Origin: Sulfobacillus benefaciens
GTDB lineage: Bacteria > Bacillota > Sulfobacillia > Sulfobacillales > Sulfobacillaceae
DNA length: 64,000 nt
Reading direction: 5' to 3'
Assembly (NCBI GenBank): GCA_003023725.1
Contig: PXYT01000012.1
Coordinates: 1-64,000, forward strand
The notes beneath the pieces were generated by a model. The model saw only the letters and a list, made by a program, of their open reading frames with translations. It was not told where the DNA came from and ran no database searches. How positions within the stretch are numbered: position 1 is the first letter of the stretch; every line of letters begins with the position of its first letter. The position numbers and the translations under genes are program-made. This document shows positions 57,891 through 64,000 of this stretch, piece after piece.

Positions 57891-58672
57891 ATAAAACCTC
57901 CCATACGGCCGGTTCGCCCATGGTCCCGGCGGTACGAGAAAAATTGGTCACGGTGACAGGCCGTACAAAGTCGGGAAATGTCGATATGCGCTTCAGGTAT
58001 TCCTGCCCGAACAAATTGTGCCCGGTTCGCCTCCCAGAGATCAAGAAAATAGTGTCCTTCCCGTGCTGGAACTAAGGGAGATTGAGCGCCTAGGAGTTCA
58101 TCGAATCGGCAAGCCACGGTGTCATCCACTTCATAACAGCAGGGGCCGATCGAGGGGCCCATACCAATTTCAATATCTTGAGGATCAATCCCTGCCTCTT
58201 TCAACAGGCTAACGGCGCGCAGTTGCACGCCCTTGACAGTGCCCCGCCATCCGGCATGCAAAAGACCCACTATATGGTGCCGGGGCACGGCAATAAAAAT
58301 GGGAACACAGTCCGCAAAACCCATGCCCAACACCACGTCGGTTCGGCGGGTCAAGAGGCCGTCCAGTCCTGGCAAGGCATCGGCCGATCGGAAAGCCCCC
58401 TTGGACGCATCGGCAGTTTCCACCCATCCAACCCGGTTATGATGAACCTGCTCAGCCATAACCAGTTGGTCCATTTTTCTGTCTACGACATCCATAATCC
58501 GCTGACGATTTGCTGCCACTGCTGCCGGCGAATCGGTGACGTTAAAAGACAGATTCAAGGTATCAAACGGGGGCATCGACACACCACCTAGGCGCGTTGT
58601 AAAAATGGCCGTTATTCCTTCTTGAGTGTTCCAACTGACAAAACGGGAATCACGCTGTACCCATTGCGACAT
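57878..58672 (-). CDS. pgeF: PgeF/YlmD multicopper-like protein (peptidoglycan editing factor)
   Basis: 264 residues from ATG 58672; upstream ATGs extend it by up to 28 residues but match the family less. His/Cys motifs AEQVHHNRV, MGFADCVPIFIAV and LLHAGWRGTVKG are conserved. Family members were described as laccases and more recently as enzymes that remove misplaced L-Ser from cell-wall precursors. Confidence 0.92.
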   Translation of the reverse strand: MSQWVQRDSRFVSWNTQEGITAIFTTRLGGVSMPPFDTLNLSFNVTDSPAAVAANRQRIMDVVDRKMDQLVMAEQVHHNRVGWVETADASKGAFRSADALPGLDGLLTRRTDVVLGMGFADCVPIFIAVPRHHIVGLLHAGWRGTVKGVQLRAVSLLKEAGIDPQDIEIGMGPSIGPCCYEVDDTVACRFDELLGAQSPLVPAREGHYFLDLWEANRAQFVRAGIPEAHIDISRLCTACHRDQFFSYRRDHGRTGRMGGFICMS

Positions 58673-58990
58673 CCAGGGACCTGCCCTCCTCATCAAATTC
58701 CCGCCACGGGAGACATAGCTGGGTATTTGTTTCCATTTTAGCATAGGTTGCATCAATCTGAGTTCTGGAAACGCGCAAGAAGGCTCCGGTCCTTGACAGT
58801 TCCCTTAGGCAAGGAATTCCGGGGTGCCTCGCAGCCAATCGGGTCCTGAAGAACAAAAATCGCCGCCCCTCAAACGGACACAATCGCCGCCATGAAAACG
58901 GGTTCGTAACAATGGCCATTTTCACGGAGGCGACTGCAGCGACAAGCGAAATGTGAGGACAACTGATATTCAGCCGTGATTGACGGATCC
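58673..58990. other. ylmC-pgeF spacer
   Basis: About 320 bp. A weak hairpin GTGAAAATG/CGTTTTCA-type pairing lies near 58890-58925, and an extended -10-like TGCTAAAAT lies about 80 bp upstream of pgeF. A 91-codon minus frame crosses the region but is not protein-like. No gene supported. Confidence 0.35.
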
Positions 58991-59251
58991 TTAACTATCC
59001 GCCGTCTGCGCTGTTGACGGCTGCAACTCCACCAAGATCACATCCTGTCCAATCTTTCGAATCTGATCCCAATTAATCACCGTGTCTCTCTCACGTCCGA
59101 ACAGTCCCAGCAGATGGCCGGAGCCGAGAACAATGACGGATTTGATATGTCCGCCCTCCAGGTCCAACTCGAGGTCTCCAACGAACCCTAAGCGGCGGCC
59201 ATCTGTGACATTGACCACGTCCTTAGTTCGTAACTCGGAGGTCTTCAGCAT
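58991..59251 (-). CDS. ylmC: YlmC/YmxH-family PRC-barrel sporulation protein
   Basis: 86 residues with GGGGGG upstream. PRC-barrel signatures: LKTSELRTKDVVNVTDGRRLGFVGDLELDLE. The gene is found beside sigG/sigE in spore-formers; no defined biochemical role. Followed by the spacer before pgeF. Confidence 0.9.
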   Translation of the reverse strand: MLKTSELRTKDVVNVTDGRRLGFVGDLELDLEGGHIKSVIVLGSGHLLGLFGRERDTVINWDQIRKIGQDVILVELQPSTAQTADS

Positions 59252-59315
59252 TGGGCATCCCCCCGCTATACCATATGAGTCACCTAATCACCCTAGACGG
59301 GAACAACTTTGCCTT

Positions 59316-60017
59316 TTACATCCAACCCAGGAGATGATTGACAAAGCGGGGAAGGGACCATCTCACGTGCAGCTGACCCGAGGACCGAGTTTGCGGAGAA
59401 GGGGGAAGCTTAATAGGCACCGCAGGCACTGGCTCTGAGTTTTCCCTGTGAAATGCCGGTCTCGCTAGAGTGGCCTGACCCTGAGCTCTTGTTGCTGAGA
59501 CGGCCACCGCATTGCTCATGTCGATAAAACACAAGCTCGGAAACAACACACACCACCAATTGTGTCCCTGGCCCTTTCCGAGTACAACCAGTAAAGCTTG
59601 ATATTTCCCTGCAGGTAGCACCCATGTGCCGTAAACCTTCGTGGGAAAATCCGTCCGCGTCAACGAAACATGGGCACGATACGACACATGGTTCACGGAC
59701 AGAACCTGGTCCGCAGCCCGAGTTATCACCCTCTCGTGCGTTTGAATGACCCGCTCAGCCTCCCGGCGTGTTTTCACATGGGCCAGTAAGGGATCCAACT
59801 TGGCCAAGACACGGTCGCGCACATCCAGTTTAACGGCCTGGTCCGCAGGATTGTCGGAATTGGCAATAACTCGGAATCGAATCACCGCGGGTAAGTGAAT
59901 CGGCATTCTGCGCCTGTGCGATTGACCAGCGACAGAGCCCTGATAGGGTCCCAGAGCGAATCCAAGAACGTGTATTATCATCAATGCACTGACGAAAATC
60001 TGTTTAAATCCGGTCAT
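59316..60017 (-). CDS. spoIIR: Stage II sporulation protein R
   Basis: 233 residues. N-terminal hydrophobic export segment (IFVSALMIIHVLGFALG), then FRVIANSDNPADQAVKLDVRD and the hallmark HNWWCVLFPSLCFID. Made in the forespore and secreted to the intermembrane space, where it triggers SpoIIGA to process pro-SigE. It shares one base with the sigG stop (TGATG), so the two are translated together. A basic, proline-rich tail (about 35 residues) follows the core. Confidence 0.94.
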   Translation of the reverse strand: MTGFKQIFVSALMIIHVLGFALGPYQGSVAGQSHRRRMPIHLPAVIRFRVIANSDNPADQAVKLDVRDRVLAKLDPLLAHVKTRREAERVIQTHERVITRAADQVLSVNHVSYRAHVSLTRTDFPTKVYGTWVLPAGKYQALLVVLGKGQGHNWWCVLFPSLCFIDMSNAVAVSATRAQGQATLARPAFHRENSEPVPAVPIKLPPSPQTRSSGQLHVRWSLPRFVNHLLGWM

Positions 60018-60790
60018 CAGATATATTTCCTCATGTTTTTTAATGCCGCCTTTTCCAATCGCGATACCTGAGCCTGACTAATGCCAATCTCGTCCGCTAC
60101 CTCCATCTGCGTCTTCCCGTCAAAAAACCGCATCGTAAGGATCATCTTTTCCCGTTTCGTAAGCCGTCTCATCGCCTCCCGGATAGCGAGACTTTCCAGC
60201 CAGTTCCGGTCATGATTTCTTTCATCGCTTATCTGATCCATGACGAAAATGGGATCGCCAGCGTCATGGTAAATCGGCTCAAACAACGACACTGGTTCTT
60301 GAATCGCGTCCAGCGCGTATAGCACGTCTTCTCGTGGTACGCTCAATTCTGCCGCAATTTCACTGATCGTAGGTTCTTTGGAATAACGATGCACCAAACC
60401 ATCACGAACCTGCAGAGCCTTATAGGCGATGTCCCGGAGCGATCTGCTAACCCGAATCGGGTTGTTGTCCCTCAAATACCGTCTGATTTCACCAATAATC
60501 ATCGGTACAGCATAGGTGGAGAATTTGACGTTTTGCTTCAAATCAAAATTGTCAATCGCCTTCATCAGTCCGATACACCCGACCTGAAAGAGATCGTCGC
60601 TATGTTCGCCGCGATTTTGAAACCGCTGAATTACGGACAACACTAGGCGAAGATTCCCATTGATAAGTTCATCGCGTGCCTTTTCGTCACCGGATTGCAT
60701 GGCCAAAAACAGTTCACGCATTCGAGTGTTGGCGAGCACCGGCAGTTTAGCTGTGTTGACACCAGGGATTTCGACTTTGTTCAATGGCAT
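60017..60790 (-). CDS. sigG: Sporulation sigma factor SigG
   Basis: 257 residues from ATG 60790; the start is set by the conserved NKVEIPGVNTAKLPVLANTRMRELF and a GGGGAGG 12 nt upstream. Region 2 is DDLFQVGCIGLMKAIDNFDL; region 4 has QMEVADEIGISQAQVSRLEK. Controls late forespore genes. Own promoter of sigma-F/G type upstream, and a terminator hairpin separates it from sigE. Confidence 0.96.
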   Translation of the reverse strand: MPLNKVEIPGVNTAKLPVLANTRMRELFLAMQSGDEKARDELINGNLRLVLSVIQRFQNRGEHSDDLFQVGCIGLMKAIDNFDLKQNVKFSTYAVPMIIGEIRRYLRDNNPIRVSRSLRDIAYKALQVRDGLVHRYSKEPTISEIAAELSVPREDVLYALDAIQEPVSLFEPIYHDAGDPIFVMDQISDERNHDRNWLESLAIREAMRRLTKREKMILTMRFFDGKTQMEVADEIGISQAQVSRLEKAALKNMRKYI

Positions 60791-60843
60791 AGGCGTAGGA
60801 TTCCTCCCCGGAGTTGTATCGACAACCGACTTCGTTCCATGAG

Positions 60844-60873
60844 CAGTATCACCAAAGGAGAAGGAGGATATAC
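60844..60873 (-). promoter_or_regulatory. Sigma-F/sigma-G type promoter for sigG-spoIIR
   Basis: Minus-strand GTATA (60873-60869), a 15-bp spacer, then GGTGATACTG (60853-60844). This fits the forespore consensus GYATA-N15-GGnnAnAMTR at every position. It is 54 bp upstream of sigG. Confidence 0.8.
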
Positions 60874-60877
60874 ACAA

Positions 60878-60918
60878 AAGCTTCGGCACATGCCAGAAAC
60901 TGGCACATACCGAAGCTT
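60878..60918 (-). terminator. Long hairpin between sigE and sigG
   Basis: AAGCTTCGG (60878-60886) pairs with CCGAAGCTT (60910-60918), then an internal loop, then TGCCAG/CTGGCA around a 3-nt loop. A short U-run (CTTTTG) follows on the minus strand. It lies 36 bp after sigE and just before the sigG promoter, so it probably ends spoIIGA-sigE transcripts. Confidence 0.75.
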
Positions 60919-60953
60919 CTTTACCCCGCTAATCGCGACTTGACAACCTTTGA

Positions 60954-61697
60954 TTATTCCATGCGGTGAAATTCTCTGCGTAGCCGCTTGATAATGCGTT
61001 TTTCCAATCGGGAGATGTACGATTGACTGATGCCCAGGGATTCTGCCACTTCTTTCTGCGTCCGTTCGTTACCGTCGACTAGTCCAAAACGCAACTCCAT
61101 GATGCGTTTTTCACGAGCGTTCAGTTTGTTTAAGGCTCGTTTGAGCATCGTTTTGTCGACTTCATCCTCGAGCCTTTTATAAATGGTATCGTTCTCTGTT
61201 CCCAGAACATCAGACAAAAGCAGTTCGTTACCGTCCCAATCCACATTCAGCGGCTCATCAAACGAAACCTCGGACCGAATACGTGAATTGCGCCGTAAAT
61301 ACATCAAGATTTCGTTCTCGATGCACTTCGAAGCATATGTGGCCAACTTGATTTTCTTGTCGACCTTAAAGGTATTCACCGCTTTTATTAAACCAATGGC
61401 ACCAATGGACACCAAATCCTCTATCCCAATACCAGTGTTTTCGAACTTACGGGCGATGTAGACGACAAGACGCAAATTCCGTTCAACTAAAATGGAGCGT
61501 ACACTATCCTCCCCATCTCCCAGCAATGAGAGCAGATTCGCTTCCTCGTCTCCCGTAAGGGGCGGGGGCAGAGCCTCGCTGGAGCCAACGTAGTGAATTT
61601 CGACATCTGAGCGGTCCGGTACCAAAATTGATGACAAGAGTCGGCGAACACGGTGAAACCACGTCGGATTTTGCTGCGGTTGCCATTCTGCAATCAT
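60954..61697 (-). CDS. sigE: Sporulation sigma factor SigE precursor
   Basis: 247 residues. The N-terminal pro-region (about 30 residues with [11 protein letters not shown]) is followed by [16 protein letters not shown], the processing-site region. Region 2 is [21 protein letters not shown] and region 4 is [23 protein letters not shown]. Mother-cell sigma factor activated by SpoIIGA cleavage. ATGA overlap with spoIIGA; AAGGGG upstream. Confidence 0.96.
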   Translation of the reverse strand: MIAEWQPQQNPTWFHRVRRLLSSILVPDRSDVEIHYVGSSEALPPPLTGDEEANLLSLLGDGEDSVRSILVERNLRLVVYIARKFENTGIGIEDLVSIGAIGLIKAVNTFKVDKKIKLATYASKCIENEILMYLRRNSRIRSEVSFDEPLNVDWDGNELLLSDVLGTENDTIYKRLEDEVDKTMLKRALNKLNAREKRIMELRFGLVDGNERTQKEVAESLGISQSYISRLEKRIIKRLRREFHRME

Positions 61698-62566
61698 GCA
61701 CCCACCCCTTCATGATTTATGCTAATGATGCAATCCGGCGAAACCAGAGAAAAATAGGAACGATCTGCCGAGATGTCAACATTCGTCAAAGCCAGTGTCA
61801 CAGGTGCCAAGGAATACCATTTATCCTGAAACCTCCCCTGACCTCGATCCAGTGCCACAACCGGTAACATTCCTTCCCCGCCGATGGACTGATACCGAAC
61901 ACTTCCGAGACGCCCCTTCCATTCCTCAGGCACAGGGCTGGGTTTACCGGCCAGAAATGATGAAACCCAGGCCAAAATGGAACTTGGTAGCCATTCAATC
62001 GCCTGATTCACTTCAAGAATAATCACTGGGCGACGCAAGACGGGATCCCGCATCCGGTTTCCGGAATCCCACAAACACCGGACTGTCAGACTTTTATTCG
62101 CCAGAATCAAACGGACTTCACCGTACGGTGATTCACCCAGATACTGACGGATCCGCTGCCGCGGCAAAAAGTGCCCGATTGCCCACAACACAGCGGGAAC
62201 TGTCGTTCCGATTAAAAGCCATGACGGTAATGATAGACGGGGAATCCATGTTAACACCACCAAAGCTATGCCTCCGGCAAGAATCGTTAATGCCAGGAAA
62301 ACAAAGTATGCTTTGATCCAGACGCGCCACGACAATCGCCCTAGAGTGAGCAAAAGCATGGAAAACGGCCACAACATCAGAACTTCCCAGGGAACAGCGT
62401 AAAAATTTTGCGTCAACAAAACCCACAGGGTCGGCAACGAGCCGACGGCGGAAGCCAACGCCAACCGCCAAAGGCGGGGACGACGGTCCAAAAGGACAAC
62501 CGTCAGCCTCAACAACGACCAGTCCATGACATAACTAACGGTTAAAGTGCCGACAGCACTGATCAC
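61694..62566 (-). CDS. spoIIGA: Sigma-E processing peptidase SpoIIGA
   Basis: 290 residues from GTG 62566, chosen because AAGGGG lies 8 nt upstream; an ATG at 62587 with no good site is the alternative. Five or so N-terminal membrane helices, then an aspartic-protease domain with [18 protein letters not shown] and [13 protein letters not shown]. It cuts pro-SigE at the septum when SpoIIR signals. Confidence 0.92.
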   Translation of the reverse strand: MISAVGTLTVSYVMDWSLLRLTVVLLDRRPRLWRLALASAVGSLPTLWVLLTQNFYAVPWEVLMLWPFSMLLLTLGRLSWRVWIKAYFVFLALTILAGGIALVVLTWIPRLSLPSWLLIGTTVPAVLWAIGHFLPRQRIRQYLGESPYGEVRLILANKSLTVRCLWDSGNRMRDPVLRRPVIILEVNQAIEWLPSSILAWVSSFLAGKPSPVPEEWKGRLGSVRYQSIGGEGMLPVVALDRGQGRFQDKWYSLAPVTLALTNVDISADRSYFSLVSPDCIISINHEGVGA

Positions 62567-62650
62567 AGGCTCATCCCCTTGAGGCATTTAATAAAAACCC
62601 ATCAGATGACTATGCGGCCAAGGTGCAGGGTATGTCTGACGTGCAGTATT

Positions 62651-62714
62651 TTACGGACAAAAGAATGCAAAGGCTGTCAGTTTCCTGGGATTCACTTAAA
62701 AAGTTGCCGACAAA
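62651..62714 (-). promoter_or_regulatory. Possible Spo0A boxes before spoIIGA
   Basis: Two minus-strand sites resemble the 0A box TTTGTCGAAAA: TTTGTCGGCAA (62714-62704, 9 of 11) and TTTGTCCGTAA (62661-62651, 8 of 11), 53 bp apart. CTGACA and TAAAAT lie between and beside them at about 21-bp spacing, as in the wide Bacillus spoIIG promoter. Suggestive only. Confidence 0.35.
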
Positions 62715-62746
62715 AAAGGGCCATCTTCAAATGAAGACGGCCCTTT
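62712..62746 (-). terminator. Intrinsic terminator after ftsZ
   Basis: Minus-strand AAAGGGCCGTCTTC pairs with GAAGATGGCCCTTT around a 4-nt loop (one G-U pair), followed by a run of Us. It begins 17 bp after ftsZ and separates it from spoIIGA. Confidence 0.92.
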
Positions 62747-62762
62747 CCCTATAGCGGAAAGT

Positions 62763-63830
62763 TCAATTTCTCCGCCGTAAAAACGCGGGAATGTCGAGGT
62801 CATCATTGTTCGCGAAGGGTTTGATTTCCACTTCTTCGCGTTCCCGTATTTCGGGCTCACTTCGAGATATCATGCGATCACCCGAAAATCCCGTGGCAAT
62901 GACGGTCACCCGCACCTCATCCTTCAAACTTTCATCGATCACGGCTCCGAAAATAATATTGGCTTCGGGATCCGCCGCCTGAATCACAATTTCAGCGGCC
63001 TCGTTCACCTCAAACAGCGCCAGGTCACTGCCACCGGTAATATTCAGCAATACGCCCCGGGCCCCATCAATGCTGGTTTCCAGCAAGGGACTGGAAATAG
63101 CAGCCTTGGCAGCCGCCGATGCCCGGCTCTCTCCCTGGCTCACGCCGACGCCCATAAGCGCTGACCCCATCTCAGACATAATCGTCTTGACGTCAGCAAA
63201 GTCGAGGTTAATCAAGCCAGGCACGGCGATAAGGTCCGAGATCCCTTGAACGCCCTGACGCAAGACATCATCGGCAATGCGAAACGCCTCCATGATGGAT
63301 GTGCGCTTTTCGACCACTTGAAGCAAACGGTCATTGGGAATGGTGATTAATGTGTCCACTTTGGCTTTTAACGTTGCAGCGCCGTTTTCGGCAAAAGTCT
63401 GACGCCTTCGGCCTTCAAATGTGAAAGGTTTGGTCACAACACCAACAGCCAAAGCACCCACTTCTTTCGCTACCTCGGCCACGATGGGAGCCGCCCCGGT
63501 TCCTGTCCCCCCACCCATTCCCGCCGTAATGAAAACCATATCGGCCCCTTTTAAGGCGTCGCCGATTTGCTCACGGCTTTCCTCTGCGGCCTTGGCACCA
63601 ATTTCGGGATTGGCCCCCGCTCCCAGCCCCTTTGTGAGCTTTGTTCCCACTTGCAGTCGTGTGGGCGCCATGGACAAAGATAAAGCCTGGGCATCGGTGT
63701 TAATTGCAATAAATTCTACTCCTTTTAATCCAGCCTGTATCATACGGTTTACCGCGTTGGTTCCGCCCCCCCCAACACCGATCACCTTAATGACGGCGAA
63801 ATTCTCGGCCGATTGATCGAATTCCAGCAT
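62763..63830 (-). CDS. ftsZ: Cell division protein FtsZ
   Basis: 355 residues with GGGGAGG upstream. Tubulin motifs: [14 protein letters not shown], the G-box [15 protein letters not shown] (about 107-121) and [11 protein letters not shown]. The C-terminal peptide [12 protein letters not shown] binds FtsA/SepF. It forms the Z ring. A 33-bp gap separates it from ftsA. Confidence 0.97.
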   Translation of the reverse strand: MLEFDQSAENFAVIKVIGVGGGGTNAVNRMIQAGLKGVEFIAINTDAQALSLSMAPTRLQVGTKLTKGLGAGANPEIGAKAAEESREQIGDALKGADMVFITAGMGGGTGTGAAPIVAEVAKEVGALAVGVVTKPFTFEGRRRQTFAENGAATLKAKVDTLITIPNDRLLQVVEKRTSIMEAFRIADDVLRQGVQGISDLIAVPGLINLDFADVKTIMSEMGSALMGVGVSQGESRASAAAKAAISSPLLETSIDGARGVLLNITGGSDLALFEVNEAAEIVIQAADPEANIIFGAVIDESLKDEVRVTVIATGFSGDRMISRSEPEIREREEVEIKPFANNDDLDIPAFLRRRN

Positions 63831-63863
63831 GCCAAATCCTCCCCATATGCGAATCCACTTGGT

Positions 63864-64000
63864 TTACCGCCACAAATTCACCCAAAATTGCACAATCCGA
63901 CGCCACAATGTTTCCGGTTCCGGTGCTACCTTGTCCCGCGCCATGGCTTTCGCCACCCCTGCCACAGTCGCGTAACCCGGGTTCTTTGAAAGGTCCGACA
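63864..64000 (-). CDS. ftsA: FtsA, C-terminal end
   Basis: The last 45 codons before TAA (63864). They include NPGYATVAGVAKAM, the end of the actin-like fold. The final ETLWRRIVQFWVNLWR is an amphipathic helix of the kind that tethers FtsA to the membrane. Position directly before ftsZ supports the call. The rest lies beyond the right edge. Confidence 0.85.
   Translation of the reverse strand, partial: SDLSKNPGYATVAGVAKAMARDKVAPEPETLWRRIVQFWVNLWR

Overview
The window reads as a chromosomal segment of an endospore-forming Firmicute with mid-range GC. It carries spoIIGA, sigE, sigG, spoIIR, a YIEGIA pair, prkA-yhbH-spoVR and ylmC/divIVA, and Shine-Dalgarno sites are strong (GGAGG type). From remembered gene content it most resembles Sulfobacillus or a relative. 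That genus call is an inference; the sporulating Firmicute call is well supported. No rRNA, tRNA, CRISPR array, insertion sequence or prophage was seen.

Region 1 (1-10.7 kb, all minus strand) is the accessory part. The start of a lipoprotein gene runs off the left edge. Beside it lies a PucR-type regulator and a seven-gene catabolic run. In transcription order this is an ectoine-hydrolase-like M24 enzyme (doeA/eutD), a cyclodeaminase-like eutC, a Cys/Met-family PLP enzyme, an M20 deacetylase (doeB2-like), homoserine dehydrogenase, an aldehyde dehydrogenase and a threonine-dehydratase-like eutB. The set fits use of ectoine/5-hydroxyectoine through N-acetyl-diaminobutyrate and diaminobutyrate towards aspartate semialdehyde. 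It is unusual in having PucR as neighbour regulator, homoserine dehydrogenase plus a gamma-type PLP enzyme, and no visible diaminobutyrate transaminase. A 22-bp motif, 18/22 identical, occurs both before the catabolic run and before the lipoprotein gene.

Region 2 (11-23 kb) is mixed housekeeping: citrate synthase, a TetR regulator divergent from a NUDIX hydrolase, the overlapping prkA-yhbH-spoVR sporulation operon, CorA, YIEGIA with its small capping partner, a nitroreductase and a PduO-type cobalamin adenosyltransferase.

Region 3 (23-40 kb) has a short DnaE polymerase with a degenerate PHP domain, typA, murD, aspartate aminotransferase, a creatininase-family amidohydrolase, a CaCA exchanger, trmL, a 47-residue small gene, D-amino-acid transaminase, pyruvate kinase with a small partner, a 14-helix MFS exporter and RqcH.

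Region 4 (40-50.4 kb) is a complete, overlapping pyrimidine operon pyrR-B-C-carA-carB-pyrK-D-F-E. Its leader holds a promoter, a PyrR-binding loop and an attenuator terminator. mscS diverges from it.

Region 5 (51.5-64 kb, minus strand) is the division and sporulation cluster ftsA'-ftsZ-spoIIGA-sigE-sigG-spoIIR-ylmC-pgeF-yggS-sepF-yggT-divIVA, followed by ileS (with a T-box leader reading AUC), lspA and rluD. A consensus sigma-F/sigma-G promoter sits before the coupled sigG-spoIIR pair, which would place the SpoIIR signal and SigG under common forespore control.
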